From Cetobacterium_A somerae (GTDB lineage Bacteria; Fusobacteriota; Fusobacteriia; Fusobacteriales; Fusobacteriaceae), in assembly GCF_044784365.2 (NCBI RefSeq), contig NZ_CP173062.2: DNA of 64,000 nucleotides. One strand, given 5' to 3'. Both the position numbers and the translations under genes were made by a program. Each line of letters begins with the position of its first letter. Positions within the stretch are counted from its first letter, which is position 1. Below, piece after piece: positions 15,999-24,553 of this stretch. Below the pieces are notes generated by a model. It made no database searches, was not told the DNA's origin, and worked only from the letters and a program-made list of their open reading frames with translations.

Positions 15999-17495
15999 TT
16001 ATAAATATAATGATGCTAATTTTAAAATCTCTTCTTGACTTGTTTCATGAGTATTTACAATTCCAGCTACTTTTCCATTACTCATAACTAATATTCTATC
16101 TGTAACCCCTAAAAGCTCTGGCATTTCAGAAGAAATCATAATTATTCCTTTTCCTTTATTTGCCAAGTCTAGCATTAACTGATAAATTTCATATTTAGCT
16201 CCTACATCTATCCCTCTTGTTGGTTCATCTAACATCAGTATATCCGGACTAGTTAAAAGCCATCTTCCTATTATTACTTTTTGTTGGTTTCCACCTGATA
16301 AATTTCCTATAGGAGTTTTTTGATTCGGTGTCTTTACCCTCATTGAATCAATAACCCATTTTGTATCTCCATACATTTTAGAAGAGTTCAAAATTTTATT
16401 TTTTCCTTCGTAATTAGTCATATTAGATATTAACGAATTAAATTCAATATTTAACTGAGGAAAAATACCTGTAGCTCTTCTCTCTTCTGTTACAAGTGCA
16501 AAACCATTTTTTATAGCTTCTAAACTAGTTTTATTTTCTATTTCTTTTCCATTTATTATTACTTTTCCACTTTCTCTTTCTCTAATTCCAAATATAGTTT
16601 CAACTATATCTGTTCTTTTAGATCCAACTAATCCTGCTACTCCAAGGATTTCTCCTTTTTTCAATTCAAAAGTTATATCTTTTATAGATGGTTGATTCTT
16701 AGCTGTTAAGTTTTCTACTTGAAGTACCACTTCTTGAGGAACATTTGTTTTTTCAGGAAATCTTTGAGTTAAAGATCTTCCAACCATCATACTTATTATC
16801 TCATCAGTTGATAACCCATCTAAACTAGTTGTAGTAACCCACTGTCCATCTCTTAGTATTGTTATATCATCACAAATCTCTTTTATTTCTTCCATTTTAT
16901 GAGATATATATACAACACCACAACCTCTATCTGTAAGCTTTTTGATAATCTTAAAAAGATGTCCAACTTCCTTTTCTGTTAGAGAGGATGTAGGCTCATC
17001 CATTACTATTATTTTAGAATTATATGAAAAGGCCTTTGCTATCTCAACCATTTGCATCTGTGATACAGATAATGTTGAAACTTTCGCTTTTGGATCTACA
17101 TCAATTTCCAACTCTTTAAATATTTTCTTTGTATCTTCATACATCTTTTTATGATCTACAAATATTCCTTTTAAAGGATACCTCCCTAACCAAACATTGT
17201 CCATTACAGTTCTTTGTAAAACTTGATTTAGTTCTTGGTGAACCATTGATACACCATTTTCTAAAGCATCTTTAGCTGAAATAAAATTAACTTCTTTTCC
17301 ATCTAAGAAAACTTTCCCCTCATCTCTTGAATAAATTCCAAATAAACATTTCATTAAAGTTGACTTCCCAGCTCCATTTTCTCCCATTAAAGCATGAACT
17401 GTATGAGGTCTTATTTTTAAATTTACCTTATCTAGAGCTTTTACTCCGGGAAAAGACTTTGATACTTCTGTCATTTCTAGTAAATATTTTTCCAT
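15999..17495 (-). CDS. mglA: galactose/methyl-galactoside ABC transporter ATP-binding protein
   Basis: About 498 residues with two fused ABC domains, as in all sugar MglA/RbsA ATPases. First half: GENGAGKSTLMK (Walker A), LSVSQMQMVEIAKA (signature variant), KIIVMDEPTSS (Walker B). Second half: degenerate Walker A GLVGSKRTDIVE, intact NLSGGNQQKVIIGRWL signature and ILMLDEPTRGIDVGAKYEIY. It powers galactose import with MglC and MglB. ATG at 17495 is chosen because AAGGAG precedes it by 5 bases; a GTG two codons upstream is less likely. Confidence 0.95.
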   Translation of the reverse strand: MEKYLLEMTEVSKSFPGVKALDKVNLKIRPHTVHALMGENGAGKSTLMKCLFGIYSRDEGKVFLDGKEVNFISAKDALENGVSMVHQELNQVLQRTVMDNVWLGRYPLKGIFVDHKKMYEDTKKIFKELEIDVDPKAKVSTLSVSQMQMVEIAKAFSYNSKIIVMDEPTSSLTEKEVGHLFKIIKKLTDRGCGVVYISHKMEEIKEICDDITILRDGQWVTTTSLDGLSTDEIISMMVGRSLTQRFPEKTNVPQEVVLQVENLTAKNQPSIKDITFELKKGEILGVAGLVGSKRTDIVETIFGIRERESGKVIINGKEIENKTSLEAIKNGFALVTEERRATGIFPQLNIEFNSLISNMTNYEGKNKILNSSKMYGDTKWVIDSMRVKTPNQKTPIGNLSGGNQQKVIIGRWLLTSPDILMLDEPTRGIDVGAKYEIYQLMLDLANKGKGIIMISSEMPELLGVTDRILVMSNGKVAGIVNTHETSQEEILKLASLYL

Positions 17496-17556
17496 ACCCA
17501 CTCCTTAAAATCTAAATATTTTATAAAGAAAGGGAGGCTCATACCTCCCCTACACA

Positions 17557-18540
17557 CTACTTTTTAAAATCTTTTAAATTGTCTTTATCTACTCCTACAT
17601 AAGGTACTCTTAATACTTTATCTTTTAATTCCCATTTTGTTCCTTCTGTAGGTTTTTTCCCTTCAGCTAAATTTTTTGCAATTTCGTATGTTGCTTGACC
17701 TTGGTTCATTCCATCATTAAGTACTGTTCCTGCAACATCTCCGTTTTCAACCATAACTAAAACTTCAGCTAAAGCATCTACTCCAAATACAGGAGTTTTT
17801 GCTTTTCCATTAGCTTTTAATGCTTCAACAGCTCCCATTGCCATTCCATCATTATTTGCAATTACAACCTCTATTTTTTCACCATTTGGACCTGATAACC
17901 ATGCTTCCATTTTATCTTTTGCCATAGCAGCATCCCACATTCCAGTATCCATATGTAATTCTTGTGTTTTTATTCCTTTTTCATTTAAAGTTTGTGTTAC
18001 ATATGTTGTTCTAGCTTCTGCGTCTGGATGTCCAGGCTCTCCTTTTAAAAGAACATATTGTAATACTCCATCTTTATTTAAATCCCAAGCTGGATTTGCT
18101 GCCCAATGTTTAGCTATTACTTCCCCTTGAATAACTCCCGATTCTTTTGAATCTGTTCCTACATAGTAAGCTTTATCATAACTTTCCATATCTGCTTTAG
18201 ACGGTTCTTTATTATAAAATACAACTGGAATATCTTCAGCTTTAGCTTTTTGGATTATTGTTGAAGCTGCTGCTGGGTCAACTAAGTTAATTGCTAATGC
18301 ATCTACCCCTTTAGCAATTAAAACGTCTACTTGGTCATTTTGCTTAGATTGGTCATTTTGTGAATCGTTCATTAAAATTTCAACATTTTTATCGTTCTTT
18401 GCTACCTCTTCAATTCTTTGTCTAACTGTTGACATAAAATTATCATCATAACGATAAACTGTCACTCCAATTTTTGTTGGTGCTGCTGATGCCATTGTCG
18501 TAAGAGCTAATGCTCCTAATAAAACCGAAACTCTTTTCAT
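17557..18540 (-). CDS. mglB: periplasmic galactose/glucose-binding protein
   Basis: 327-residue periplasmic binding protein with a signal peptide (MKRVSVLLGALALTTMASA, cleavage about residue 19) and a type I periplasmic fold: KIGVTVYRYDDNFMSTVRQRIEE at the start, NLVDPAAASTIIQKAK, and VIANNDGMAMGAVEALKANGK. An EF-hand-like calcium loop DLNKDGVLQ (about 152-160) is the known MglB calcium site. It delivers galactose or glucose to MglAC. First gene of the operon, with strong GGAGGGG ribosome site and a consensus promoter overlapped by a 21-bp palindrome. Confidence 0.95.
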   Translation of the reverse strand: MKRVSVLLGALALTTMASAAPTKIGVTVYRYDDNFMSTVRQRIEEVAKNDKNVEILMNDSQNDQSKQNDQVDVLIAKGVDALAINLVDPAAASTIIQKAKAEDIPVVFYNKEPSKADMESYDKAYYVGTDSKESGVIQGEVIAKHWAANPAWDLNKDGVLQYVLLKGEPGHPDAEARTTYVTQTLNEKGIKTQELHMDTGMWDAAMAKDKMEAWLSGPNGEKIEVVIANNDGMAMGAVEALKANGKAKTPVFGVDALAEVLVMVENGDVAGTVLNDGMNQGQATYEIAKNLAEGKKPTEGTKWELKDKVLRVPYVGVDKDNLKDFKK

Positions 18541-18578
18541 AAAACCCCTCCAAAATTGTAATTATATGAAACATATTG

Positions 18579-18611
18579 TTAATTATACTTTATAATTAAA
18601 CCCAATGTCAA
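18579..18611 (-). promoter_or_regulatory. mglBAC promoter with overlapping palindromic operator
   Basis: Minus-strand TTGACA (18606-18611), 18-base spacer, TATAAT (18582-18587). A perfect inverted repeat TTAATTATA-N3-TATAATTAA (18579-18599) covers the -10, the position expected for a repressor site. The regulator is not in this window. Confidence 0.65.
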
Positions 18612-18626
18612 GCATATGAAAAAACT

Positions 18627-18668
18627 AAAAAAGAAGTTTTTTTCCTAAGTAAAAAAACTTCTTTTTTA
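18627..18668. terminator. bidirectional intrinsic terminator
   Basis: 17-bp perfect stem AAAAAAGAAGTTTTTTT (18627-18643) with its complement (18651-18667), loop CCTAAGT. No plus-strand gene precedes it, so its main task is probably to stop minus-strand transcription from dprA and the methyltransferase gene that passes beneath the tRNA. Confidence 0.75.
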
Positions 18669-18683
18669 TCGCTATTTTTTATC

Positions 18684-18712
18684 TTGACTTTTATTTTTTT
18701 ATATGTTACATT
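18684..18712 (+). promoter_or_regulatory. promoter of tRNA-Arg
   Basis: TTGACT (18684-18689), 17-base spacer, TACATT (18707-18712), placing transcription start just ahead of the tRNA. Confidence 0.6.
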
Positions 18713-18725
18713 CAAAATATAAAGT

Positions 18726-18802
18726 GTATCTGTAGCTCAGTTGGATAGAGCAACTCCCTCCTAAGGAGTAGGTCATGAGTTCAACTCTCGTCAGGTACAC
18801 CA
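18726..18802 (+). tRNA. tRNA-Arg (anticodon CCT)
   Basis: 77-nt cloverleaf: acceptor GTATCTG pairs with CAGGTAC (one T-G wobble), D arm GCTC/GAGC, anticodon stem ACTCC/GGAGT with loop CTCCTAA giving anticodon CCT, variable loop AGGTC, T arm ATGAG/CTCGT with TTCAACT, discriminator A and genome-encoded CCA. It decodes AGG arginine codons. The gene stands alone with its own promoter, opposed to the methyltransferase gene that starts its 3' end only 8 bases away. Confidence 0.95.
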
Positions 18803-18809
18803 TTTTATT

Positions 18810-19580
18810 TTAAAACTTTTCTAAAGTTTTTTTTAGTATTTTTATATGATTAAAATCTGTTCCACAACATCCACCAACAATATCAACTACATTTACTTTT
18901 AGTAATTCATTTATATCTTTTATAAACTTTTCTATATCTCCATTAGAATTTGGATGAAATGATATCTTTAAATTTGTTTCTTTTTTAAATTTTTTTAATA
19001 CTCCTATAATCTCTCTTGTTAATTCACTACAATTGATTCCTATTGATATAATATATTTATTCAAAAATTTTTCATATACATCTATAAGTTTTTCACCAGA
19101 ATAAAGTTTCCCATCTTTATCAACTGCAAATGAAATCATAACAGGTTTTACTAACTTTTTGTCTTCCATTTGTTTTTTTAATAATTTTAAACTCTCTAAT
19201 CCTTTATCTAAGTTATAAATCGTTTCAATCATAATAATATCTACATCACTATCCAAAATTCCATCTATTTGATCTTTATCTGGCAAACAAAAAGTTCCAA
19301 TACTTTTTTTATTATACTTGTCAGCAATTTCTTTACAAATCTTTCCTCCTAATAGTGCATATTCATAAGCTTTCTCTTCGTTTTCTCCATAATTTTTCAA
19401 AGCTTCTTTAGAACAATTAAAAGTATTTGCCTTTAAACAATCCGCTCCTACCTCTACATATTTTTCATGTATTTCTTTTATTAATTCGGGTTTTGTACAA
19501 TTTAATTTTTCTCTGCATTTATCCTCTATTTTATATATATTTGAAATTATTGTTCCCATAGCTCCATCTAATAAAATCAT
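18810..19580 (-). CDS. homocysteine S-methyltransferase family protein
   Basis: 256-residue zinc-dependent methyltransferase barrel, equivalent to the homocysteine-binding module of MetH or to BHMT/MmuM. It begins ILLDGAMGTII and holds the conserved zinc cysteines: GINCSEL in the middle and GGCCGTD near the C-terminus (about 237-243); NTFNCSKEAL is the substrate loop. It transfers a methyl group to homocysteine to give methionine; the donor (S-methylmethionine, a corrinoid protein or methylfolate) is not defined because cobalamin-binding domains are lacking. Minus-strand transcription continues beneath the tRNA gene. Confidence 0.85.
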   Translation of the reverse strand: MILLDGAMGTIISNIYKIEDKCREKLNCTKPELIKEIHEKYVEVGADCLKANTFNCSKEALKNYGENEEKAYEYALLGGKICKEIADKYNKKSIGTFCLPDKDQIDGILDSDVDIIMIETIYNLDKGLESLKLLKKQMEDKKLVKPVMISFAVDKDGKLYSGEKLIDVYEKFLNKYIISIGINCSELTREIIGVLKKFKKETNLKISFHPNSNGDIEKFIKDINELLKVNVVDIVGGCCGTDFNHIKILKKTLEKF

Positions 19581-19619
19581 ATCTAAAATACCTCCTTCTA
19601 ATTTCTCCTTTATTATATC

Positions 19620-20603
19620 TCAAGAAAATTCAAAAGTAAAAAGAGTATTTGGTTTAGAAGTTAAAATTTTAATTAAATTTATATCAGAATAGGAACTTAT
19701 AAACGTAACTTTAGATATATTTTTCATATTAAATATAGTTTGATTTATTTTTATATTTCTAATATAAACTCTCTTTTTTTCTGAAAAAGCCACTTTTAAA
19801 GTTGTTATAGTTCCACCTTTTTTTCCAGTTTCTAAAATTAATAGCTCTTCTGTTAAATAAGCTTGAATTCTATTTCTTTGAAGAAGATATATTCCTCTTA
19901 CTTTTAAACTAGGAGGTATCTCAGATAAAATCGTTCCACCATTATCTAAAATTTCATTTGCTAAACTTAAATGTTCTTTTGGATAAATTTCACTTCCTAA
20001 CCCTTGACCTAATATAGCTATATTTTTTATATTATATTTTAAAGTAATTTTATGTCCAATAAAGTCGCAACCAATAGCTAATCCACTTATATTGTATTTT
20101 AATTCTCTCCTCATATTTTTTATGACCTCTTCTGTAAATTCCTCTATATTTCGACCTTCAGGTTTTCTTGTGCCCACTATACAAATTGAATTATTCAAAC
20201 TGCTTGCATTTATTTCTTCCCCTTTATAATACAACACAAACGGCGGTATTTTACATAATCTCAATCTTTGAGGATAATTTGAACAAAAATATGTAATAAA
20301 CTTTATATTGTCTTTATCCATTATTTTTTTCTCTTCCTCTATTTGTTTTCTTAAGTTTTTCAACATCTTAAAATCACTAAAAAAGATTTTTATTTTTTCT
20401 TTTTCTGCTCCATCTTTTAATATATTTATAACCTCTAATGCTTCATTATAATTTCCATTTAATATATTTATTCCTAATTCACTAGATTTTTTAAAAATTC
20501 TAAATAGATATTCAGGTGAAAAAGCTAAAATATCTATTTTTCCAACATTTATAACCATCGAACCTATCATTGACCATAAAATCATATCATCTTTCGAATA
20601 CAT
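19620..20603 (-). CDS. dprA: DprA/Smf-like DNA-processing protein
   Basis: 327-residue DprA family protein. The Rossmann-like core is recognisable from CIVGTRKPEGRN, SGLAIGCDFIGHK, AILGQGLGSEIYPKEH, GGTILSEIPP and LEETGKKGGTITTLKVAFSEKKRVY-like segments in order. DprA loads RecA on single-stranded DNA during natural transformation. The N-terminal part (1-120) is divergent and the GSE/P and R-x-R loop residues are only partly canonical, so it is a diverged member. It lies 40 bases upstream of the methyltransferase gene on the same strand. Start ATG at 20603. Confidence 0.8.
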   Translation of the reverse strand: MYSKDDMILWSMIGSMVINVGKIDILAFSPEYLFRIFKKSSELGINILNGNYNEALEVINILKDGAEKEKIKIFFSDFKMLKNLRKQIEEEKKIMDKDNIKFITYFCSNYPQRLRLCKIPPFVLYYKGEEINASSLNNSICIVGTRKPEGRNIEEFTEEVIKNMRRELKYNISGLAIGCDFIGHKITLKYNIKNIAILGQGLGSEIYPKEHLSLANEILDNGGTILSEIPPSLKVRGIYLLQRNRIQAYLTEELLILETGKKGGTITTLKVAFSEKKRVYIRNIKINQTIFNMKNISKVTFISSYSDINLIKILTSKPNTLFTFEFS

Positions 20604-20687
20604 AACTTTCTCGCCTCCACATTTTGTATTTATAAAGATAAATACTTAAAATTATATTTTAACCTTTTTATTTATTTTATTTTTTTC

Positions 20688-20716
20688 TTTACAATCTCTT
20701 TTATTTAATGTATACT
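20688..20716 (+). promoter_or_regulatory. promoter of the structured leader
   Basis: TTTACA (20688-20693), 17-base spacer, TATACT (20711-20716); predicted transcript start near 20723. Confidence 0.7.
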
Positions 20717-20722
20717 TAACTG

Positions 20723-20857
20723 ACAATTTAAACAGAGGTTAGTTCACTTATATGTTTTGAGCCTAAGGCCGATGGCGATGACGACATGTTCCTGTGAATT
20801 AAGTATTACGAAGCTGCCATAGTAATACGCTTAATAATATAAGTTCTCAATTCAGGC
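20723..20857 (+). promoter_or_regulatory. unidentified structured leader RNA, candidate riboswitch
   Basis: The 200-base leader of the YjiH-type transporter gene is GC-richer than its surroundings and highly structured. Pairings seen: closing helix ACTTATAT (20746-20753) with ATATAAGT (20837-20844); small hairpin GCC-TAA-GGC (20761-20769); long hairpin TTAAGTATTAC (from 20799) with GTAATAcgCTTAA; and ATGGC (20772-20776) with GCCAT (20816-20820) in that hairpin's loop, a pseudoknot. AAGTAT (20801) can alternatively pair with the terminator arm ATACTT (20858). It ends in an intrinsic terminator. It does not match the aptamer consensus sequences that I know. Confidence 0.55.
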
Positions 20858-20884
20858 ATACTTTTATTTAAAGTATGTTTTTTT
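20857..20884 (+). terminator. leader terminator before the YjiH-type gene
   Basis: CATACTTT (20857-20864), 5-nt loop, AAAGTATG (20870-20877), then seven T. It stands between the promoter and the coding start at 20924, so it must act as an attenuator. Confidence 0.8.
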
Positions 20885-20923
20885 ATTTGGCAGAAATTTT
20901 ATAATTTCTGGAGGTTTTTTATA

Positions 20924-22246
20924 ATGGCAATACTAAAATTTGGTATTTATTCTTTCATAGGGCTTTTAGCATTCTTAGCTCCTATTACAATTGGTGGTGA
21001 ATCATCTATTATTATGGGTCACCTTAAAAACTTTGTTCTAAATAATTTTTCAAGTTGGGTTAATTTCTTAATAATGTTTTGTTCTGTTATTACTATTACT
21101 GGAACAACTCTTGGATTTATCAAAAAGAATTTTAAAGAACAATACTTAAATGATTTATTCGTTACAGATAAATTAAGTGGAATTTTAAGAATTGGTGGTT
21201 CTTTTATGTTCATTTTAATCTCACTTGGACTTGCACCTGAATTTTTAAGTAATGAGAACACTGGTGGATTAATGGCTGGAGATATGATTCCACCTCTTAT
21301 GGTTACTTTTTTTATAGGAGTTATGCTTATGCCACTTCTTACATCTTTTGGATTAGTTGAATTTATTGGAACTTTAATTGCTCCAATTATGAGAAAAATA
21401 TTTAAAGTTCCTGGATATGCAGCTATCGATGCCCTTGCGTCATTTCTTGGAGATGGAACTATTGGAATTGTAGTTACAGACCAACAATACCAAAAAGGAT
21501 ATTACACTCAAAGAGAAGCTGCAATTATTGCAACATCATTCTCAATAGTAGGAATATCTTTTGCTGCTGTTGTTGCTGATTTATTAAAATTCTCTAAAAT
21601 ATTTTGGATATTTTATGGAACTATTGCTTTTTCAACTATAATTGCTGGATTTATAATCGCTAGATTACCTTTAAAAAAATTCAAAAATGAATACTACGAA
21701 GGTAATAAAGTTGATGATAGTGGAGCTAGAAGTTTTGCTGAAGCTCTTCATTTAGCAACTACTACAGCTGGAAAAGCATCTGAAAAAGAGATTGTTGTGG
21801 ATTCTCTTTTTAAAGTATTAGTTATCTATGTAACTTTTATTCCTGTTATTATGTGTGTTGGATCTATTGGTTTAGTTATTGCAGAAAATACTAATTTCTT
21901 CAATATTTTATCTATGCCTTTAATGCCTATTTTAAGAGGATTAGGATTTACTCATGAAGTAGCATCACAAATGGCTCCTGCTATGATTGTTGGTTTCTCT
22001 GATATGTATTTACCTGCTTTATTTATTGAAAATACAACAAGTGAAGTAGCTAGATTTATAGTTGGAACTCTTTCTTTTGCACAATTGATATTCCTAAGTG
22101 AAACTGGTATGATTCTTGTTAATTCGAAAATGGGATTCTCTATATTAGATGTCGCTAAATTCTTTATTTTAAGAACTGCTATTACATTCCCTGTTATCTA
22201 TTCAATAGCTATGATACTTGTTAAATTTGGAATTTTAAGCTATTAA
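20924..22246 (+). CDS. YjiH family transporter (nucleoside-recognition/Gate domain)
   Basis: 440-residue inner-membrane protein with about ten hydrophobic helices and two Gate-type repeats (nucleoside recognition domain). Helix-breaking motifs such as SFLGDGTIGIVVTDQQY and APAMIVGFSDMYLPALF are those of the YjiH branch. Members are annotated as transporters of unknown substrate. The ATG follows CTGGAGG. Expression is evidently controlled by the structured leader and terminator immediately upstream, which implies that the substrate, or a related metabolite, may be sensed by the RNA. It is a single-gene unit ending in a bidirectional terminator. Confidence 0.8.
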   Translation: MAILKFGIYSFIGLLAFLAPITIGGESSIIMGHLKNFVLNNFSSWVNFLIMFCSVITITGTTLGFIKKNFKEQYLNDLFVTDKLSGILRIGGSFMFILISLGLAPEFLSNENTGGLMAGDMIPPLMVTFFIGVMLMPLLTSFGLVEFIGTLIAPIMRKIFKVPGYAAIDALASFLGDGTIGIVVTDQQYQKGYYTQREAAIIATSFSIVGISFAAVVADLLKFSKIFWIFYGTIAFSTIIAGFIIARLPLKKFKNEYYEGNKVDDSGARSFAEALHLATTTAGKASEKEIVVDSLFKVLVIYVTFIPVIMCVGSIGLVIAENTNFFNILSMPLMPILRGLGFTHEVASQMAPAMIVGFSDMYLPALFIENTTSEVARFIVGTLSFAQLIFLSETGMILVNSKMGFSILDVAKFFILRTAITFPVIYSIAMILVKFGILSY

Positions 22247-22253
22247 TTTAAAT

Positions 22254-22292
22254 AAAAAAAGCAGCTCACATTATTTTGTAAGCTGCTTTTTT
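22254..22292. terminator. bidirectional intrinsic terminator
   Basis: AAAAAAGCAGCT (from 22255) pairs with AGCTGCTTTTTT (about 22281-22292) with an additional inner CACA/TTGT pairing. It separates convergent genes. Confidence 0.75.
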
Positions 22293-22296
22293 ATTT

Positions 22297-23622
22297 CTAA
22301 ACAAATCCTTTAGCCATCCATTTTTTAGTTTTCCAACGCCATAACATTGCAAAACCTCTTATCCATTCATCTGTTCCATTAGCTATCCATACTCCAACCA
22401 AAGCCCATTCCATTCTTATTCCTAATAACCACGATAATGGTGCAGCTACTCCAAGCATAACTATACACCCCATTATCATTGGGAACTTTATATCTCCTGC
22501 TGCATGAAGTGCATTTATAACTACAATATTAAACGTTCTTCCAGTTTCTATAAAAATTAACCACGGAAATACTTTCGCTGTTGCTTTCACAACTTCCATA
22601 TCTTTAGTAAATAATTCCATTATTTGAAATCTTAAAAAATAAACTATAACTGAAACTAATGCCGCGGCTATAAAAGATAGTGTTAAGCTTTTCATGCATT
22701 GATTATACGCTCTATCTTTATCTCCTGCTCCCACAAGTTGCCCTACTTGTATTGCTGTTCCATGTCCTAAAGCAATGGAAAAAATCATAATAAAGGAAGA
22801 GATTAATGCTAAATATGTTCTTGCTGTAATCTCAATTGTTCCCATTGTATTTACCATAGCTAAAATTATAACTTGTGTTAAACTCCACGTTAAATGTTCT
22901 CCTGCTGTAGGAATTCCAATAGATAAAATTTGCTTAACTTTTTCATGAGTAAATTTCTTCAAATCTTCTACAATTTTAAATTTACAATAATTTGTCATTA
23001 CAAGTAATGAAATTATCGCACCTATAAATCTTGAAAAAACTGTGGATAATCCAACGCCAGTTACACCTAGAATTGGTGCTCCTAGCCACCCAAAAATAAA
23101 CATTCCATTTCCTAAAATATTTAATAAATTAACTCCAACATTTACAAATAGCATAGGCTTTGTATTTCCATAGCTTTTTAATATAGCTCCATTTGTAAGA
23201 GAGATTGCTTGAAATATACATAGTCCACCTACTAATTTAAAATAATTCATACCAATCTCTCTAAGACTCAATGGTAATTTTATCTTTACTAAAATCCATT
23301 CCCATGCAACTAAATATATTAATCCTAAAACTGCACCAATAACCACATTCATTACTAAAGAAGCTGCTATTACCTCCTTTGTAGATTTATGATTTTTTGC
23401 ACCTACATATTGAGACATAAGAATTGTTGTTCCTAAACAAATAAAACTAAGAATTGTATTTTGAATAAGCAAAACTTGACTCATTCCCCCAACTGCTCCA
23501 ACAGCTTTATCACTAAATCTTCCTAACATTATGGTATCAATATTTCCTACTACAGTAACTAATAACAGTTCTAAAAATATTGGAATTGTTATTGAAAATA
23601 ATGATTTTTTTTGCTCTAACAT
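22297..23622 (-). CDS. MATE family efflux transporter
   Basis: Complete 441-residue MATE pump, twelve hydrophobic segments in two repeats. Typical sequences are VTVVGNIDTIMLGRFSDKAVGAVG at the first helix, GMFIFGWLGAPILGVTGVGLSTVFSRF at the end of the first half and ARTYLALISSFIMIFSIALGHGTAIQVGQLVGAGD in the second half. It extrudes organic cations or drugs against Na+ or H+. The start ATG follows GGAGAGGGCAA. It is transcribed alone, facing the YjiH gene. Confidence 0.92.
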   Translation of the reverse strand: MLEQKKSLFSITIPIFLELLLVTVVGNIDTIMLGRFSDKAVGAVGGMSQVLLIQNTILSFICLGTTILMSQYVGAKNHKSTKEVIAASLVMNVVIGAVLGLIYLVAWEWILVKIKLPLSLREIGMNYFKLVGGLCIFQAISLTNGAILKSYGNTKPMLFVNVGVNLLNILGNGMFIFGWLGAPILGVTGVGLSTVFSRFIGAIISLLVMTNYCKFKIVEDLKKFTHEKVKQILSIGIPTAGEHLTWSLTQVIILAMVNTMGTIEITARTYLALISSFIMIFSIALGHGTAIQVGQLVGAGDKDRAYNQCMKSLTLSFIAAALVSVIVYFLRFQIMELFTKDMEVVKATAKVFPWLIFIETGRTFNIVVINALHAAGDIKFPMIMGCIVMLGVAAPLSWLLGIRMEWALVGVWIANGTDEWIRGFAMLWRWKTKKWMAKGFV

Positions 23623-23771
23623 CTATTGCCCTCTCCTACCATGATTTAATATTTTATATCGTTTTATTATACTATACCTTTAGCTCCGTGTAAATTTTTT
23701 ATTGATTTTTAATGTATCATCATGTATAATCTAACGTATATTAAAATTATTATATTGATAAAGGAGAAGCT

Positions 23772-24521
23772 ATGTTAAAAAAATTAGTTATTAGTATGCT
23801 CATTTTTTTCCTTTATTCATCTTTTTCATTCTCTATTGATAGGGATTTTCATATCCCACACGAAATTAAATATAAAACTATCGAAGTAAAAACATTAAAA
23901 GATTTAGAGAATAAACCTACTGGAAATCATGTTTACTCTTTAGATGGATTAGATTTAAAAAAATTAAGCGTACGTAGTAGAAAAGAAGTTTTTATTTCAA
24001 TGCTCCTGCCTAGTATTGAAATTGTAAACAAAGAAATTGATAGAGATATTTCTATCATAGAAACATTATCTAAAAAAAATTCTCATACTTCTGAGGAAAA
24101 AAAAGAATTAGATAGAATTTTTAATTCTTATAAAGTTTCAGCTTATAATTGGTCTGAGCTTAAAAAAAGAATGATTAAATACCCTACATCACTTATTCTT
24201 TCGCAAGCAGCTATTGAAAGTGGTTGGGGAACATCAAAGGTTTTTAAAGAGAAAAATAATCTTTTTGGTATGAATGCTTATAAACATACAAATCGTACTT
24301 ACAAAGAGTATGACTCTATTAAAGACTCTGTTAAAGATTTTGTTCTAACTCTTTCTAGAGTTAACGCTTACAAATCACTTAGAACTAAAGTTCACGCAGG
24401 TGAGCCCCCAGAAAAGATTGCACATGGCTTAACTAGTTACTCTGAATTAAAGGGTGCATATATAAAAAAGGTGCAAACAATGTTAAAACATAATGATTTT
24501 GAAAAATATGATGATGCATAA
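23772..24521 (+). CDS. Bax-like secreted glucosaminidase
   Basis: 249-residue exported protein with signal peptide (MLKKLVISMLIFFLYSSFSFS). The C-terminal half is a glucosaminidase/Bax domain: SLILSQAAIESGWGTSKVFKEKNNLFGMNA carries the catalytic Glu of AAIESGWG (about 159), followed by YDSIKDSVKDFVLTLSRVNAY and a final SELKGAYIKKVQTML. Bax and FlgJ-type enzymes cleave the glycan strands of peptidoglycan. The N-terminal 100 residues are helical and unassigned. A good promoter lies upstream: TTGATT (23702-23707), 17 bases, TATAAT (23725-23730). A terminator follows the stop. Confidence 0.85.
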   Translation: MLKKLVISMLIFFLYSSFSFSIDRDFHIPHEIKYKTIEVKTLKDLENKPTGNHVYSLDGLDLKKLSVRSRKEVFISMLLPSIEIVNKEIDRDISIIETLSKKNSHTSEEKKELDRIFNSYKVSAYNWSELKKRMIKYPTSLILSQAAIESGWGTSKVFKEKNNLFGMNAYKHTNRTYKEYDSIKDSVKDFVLTLSRVNAYKSLRTKVHAGEPPEKIAHGLTSYSELKGAYIKKVQTMLKHNDFEKYDDA

Positions 24522-24553
24522 AAAAAAGTCTGCAATTAAGCAGACTTTTTTTA
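24521..24553. terminator. bidirectional intrinsic terminator
   Basis: 13-bp stem AAAAAAAGTCTGC (24521-24533) with GCAGACTTTTTTT (24540-24552), loop AATTAA. Confidence 0.85.

Noticed and set aside
18726..18802. tRNA-Arg as an integration site for a mobile element
   Set aside because: No integrase, no direct repeat of the tRNA 3' end, and flanking genes are ordinary chromosomal genes.
20723..20857. Leader considered as a lysine riboswitch or T-box because of AGAGG and GCCGA-like segments
   Set aside because: Too short (about 130 nt), lacks the lysine loop-E/kink-turn blocks and has no T-box AGGGTGG motif; therefore left as unidentified.
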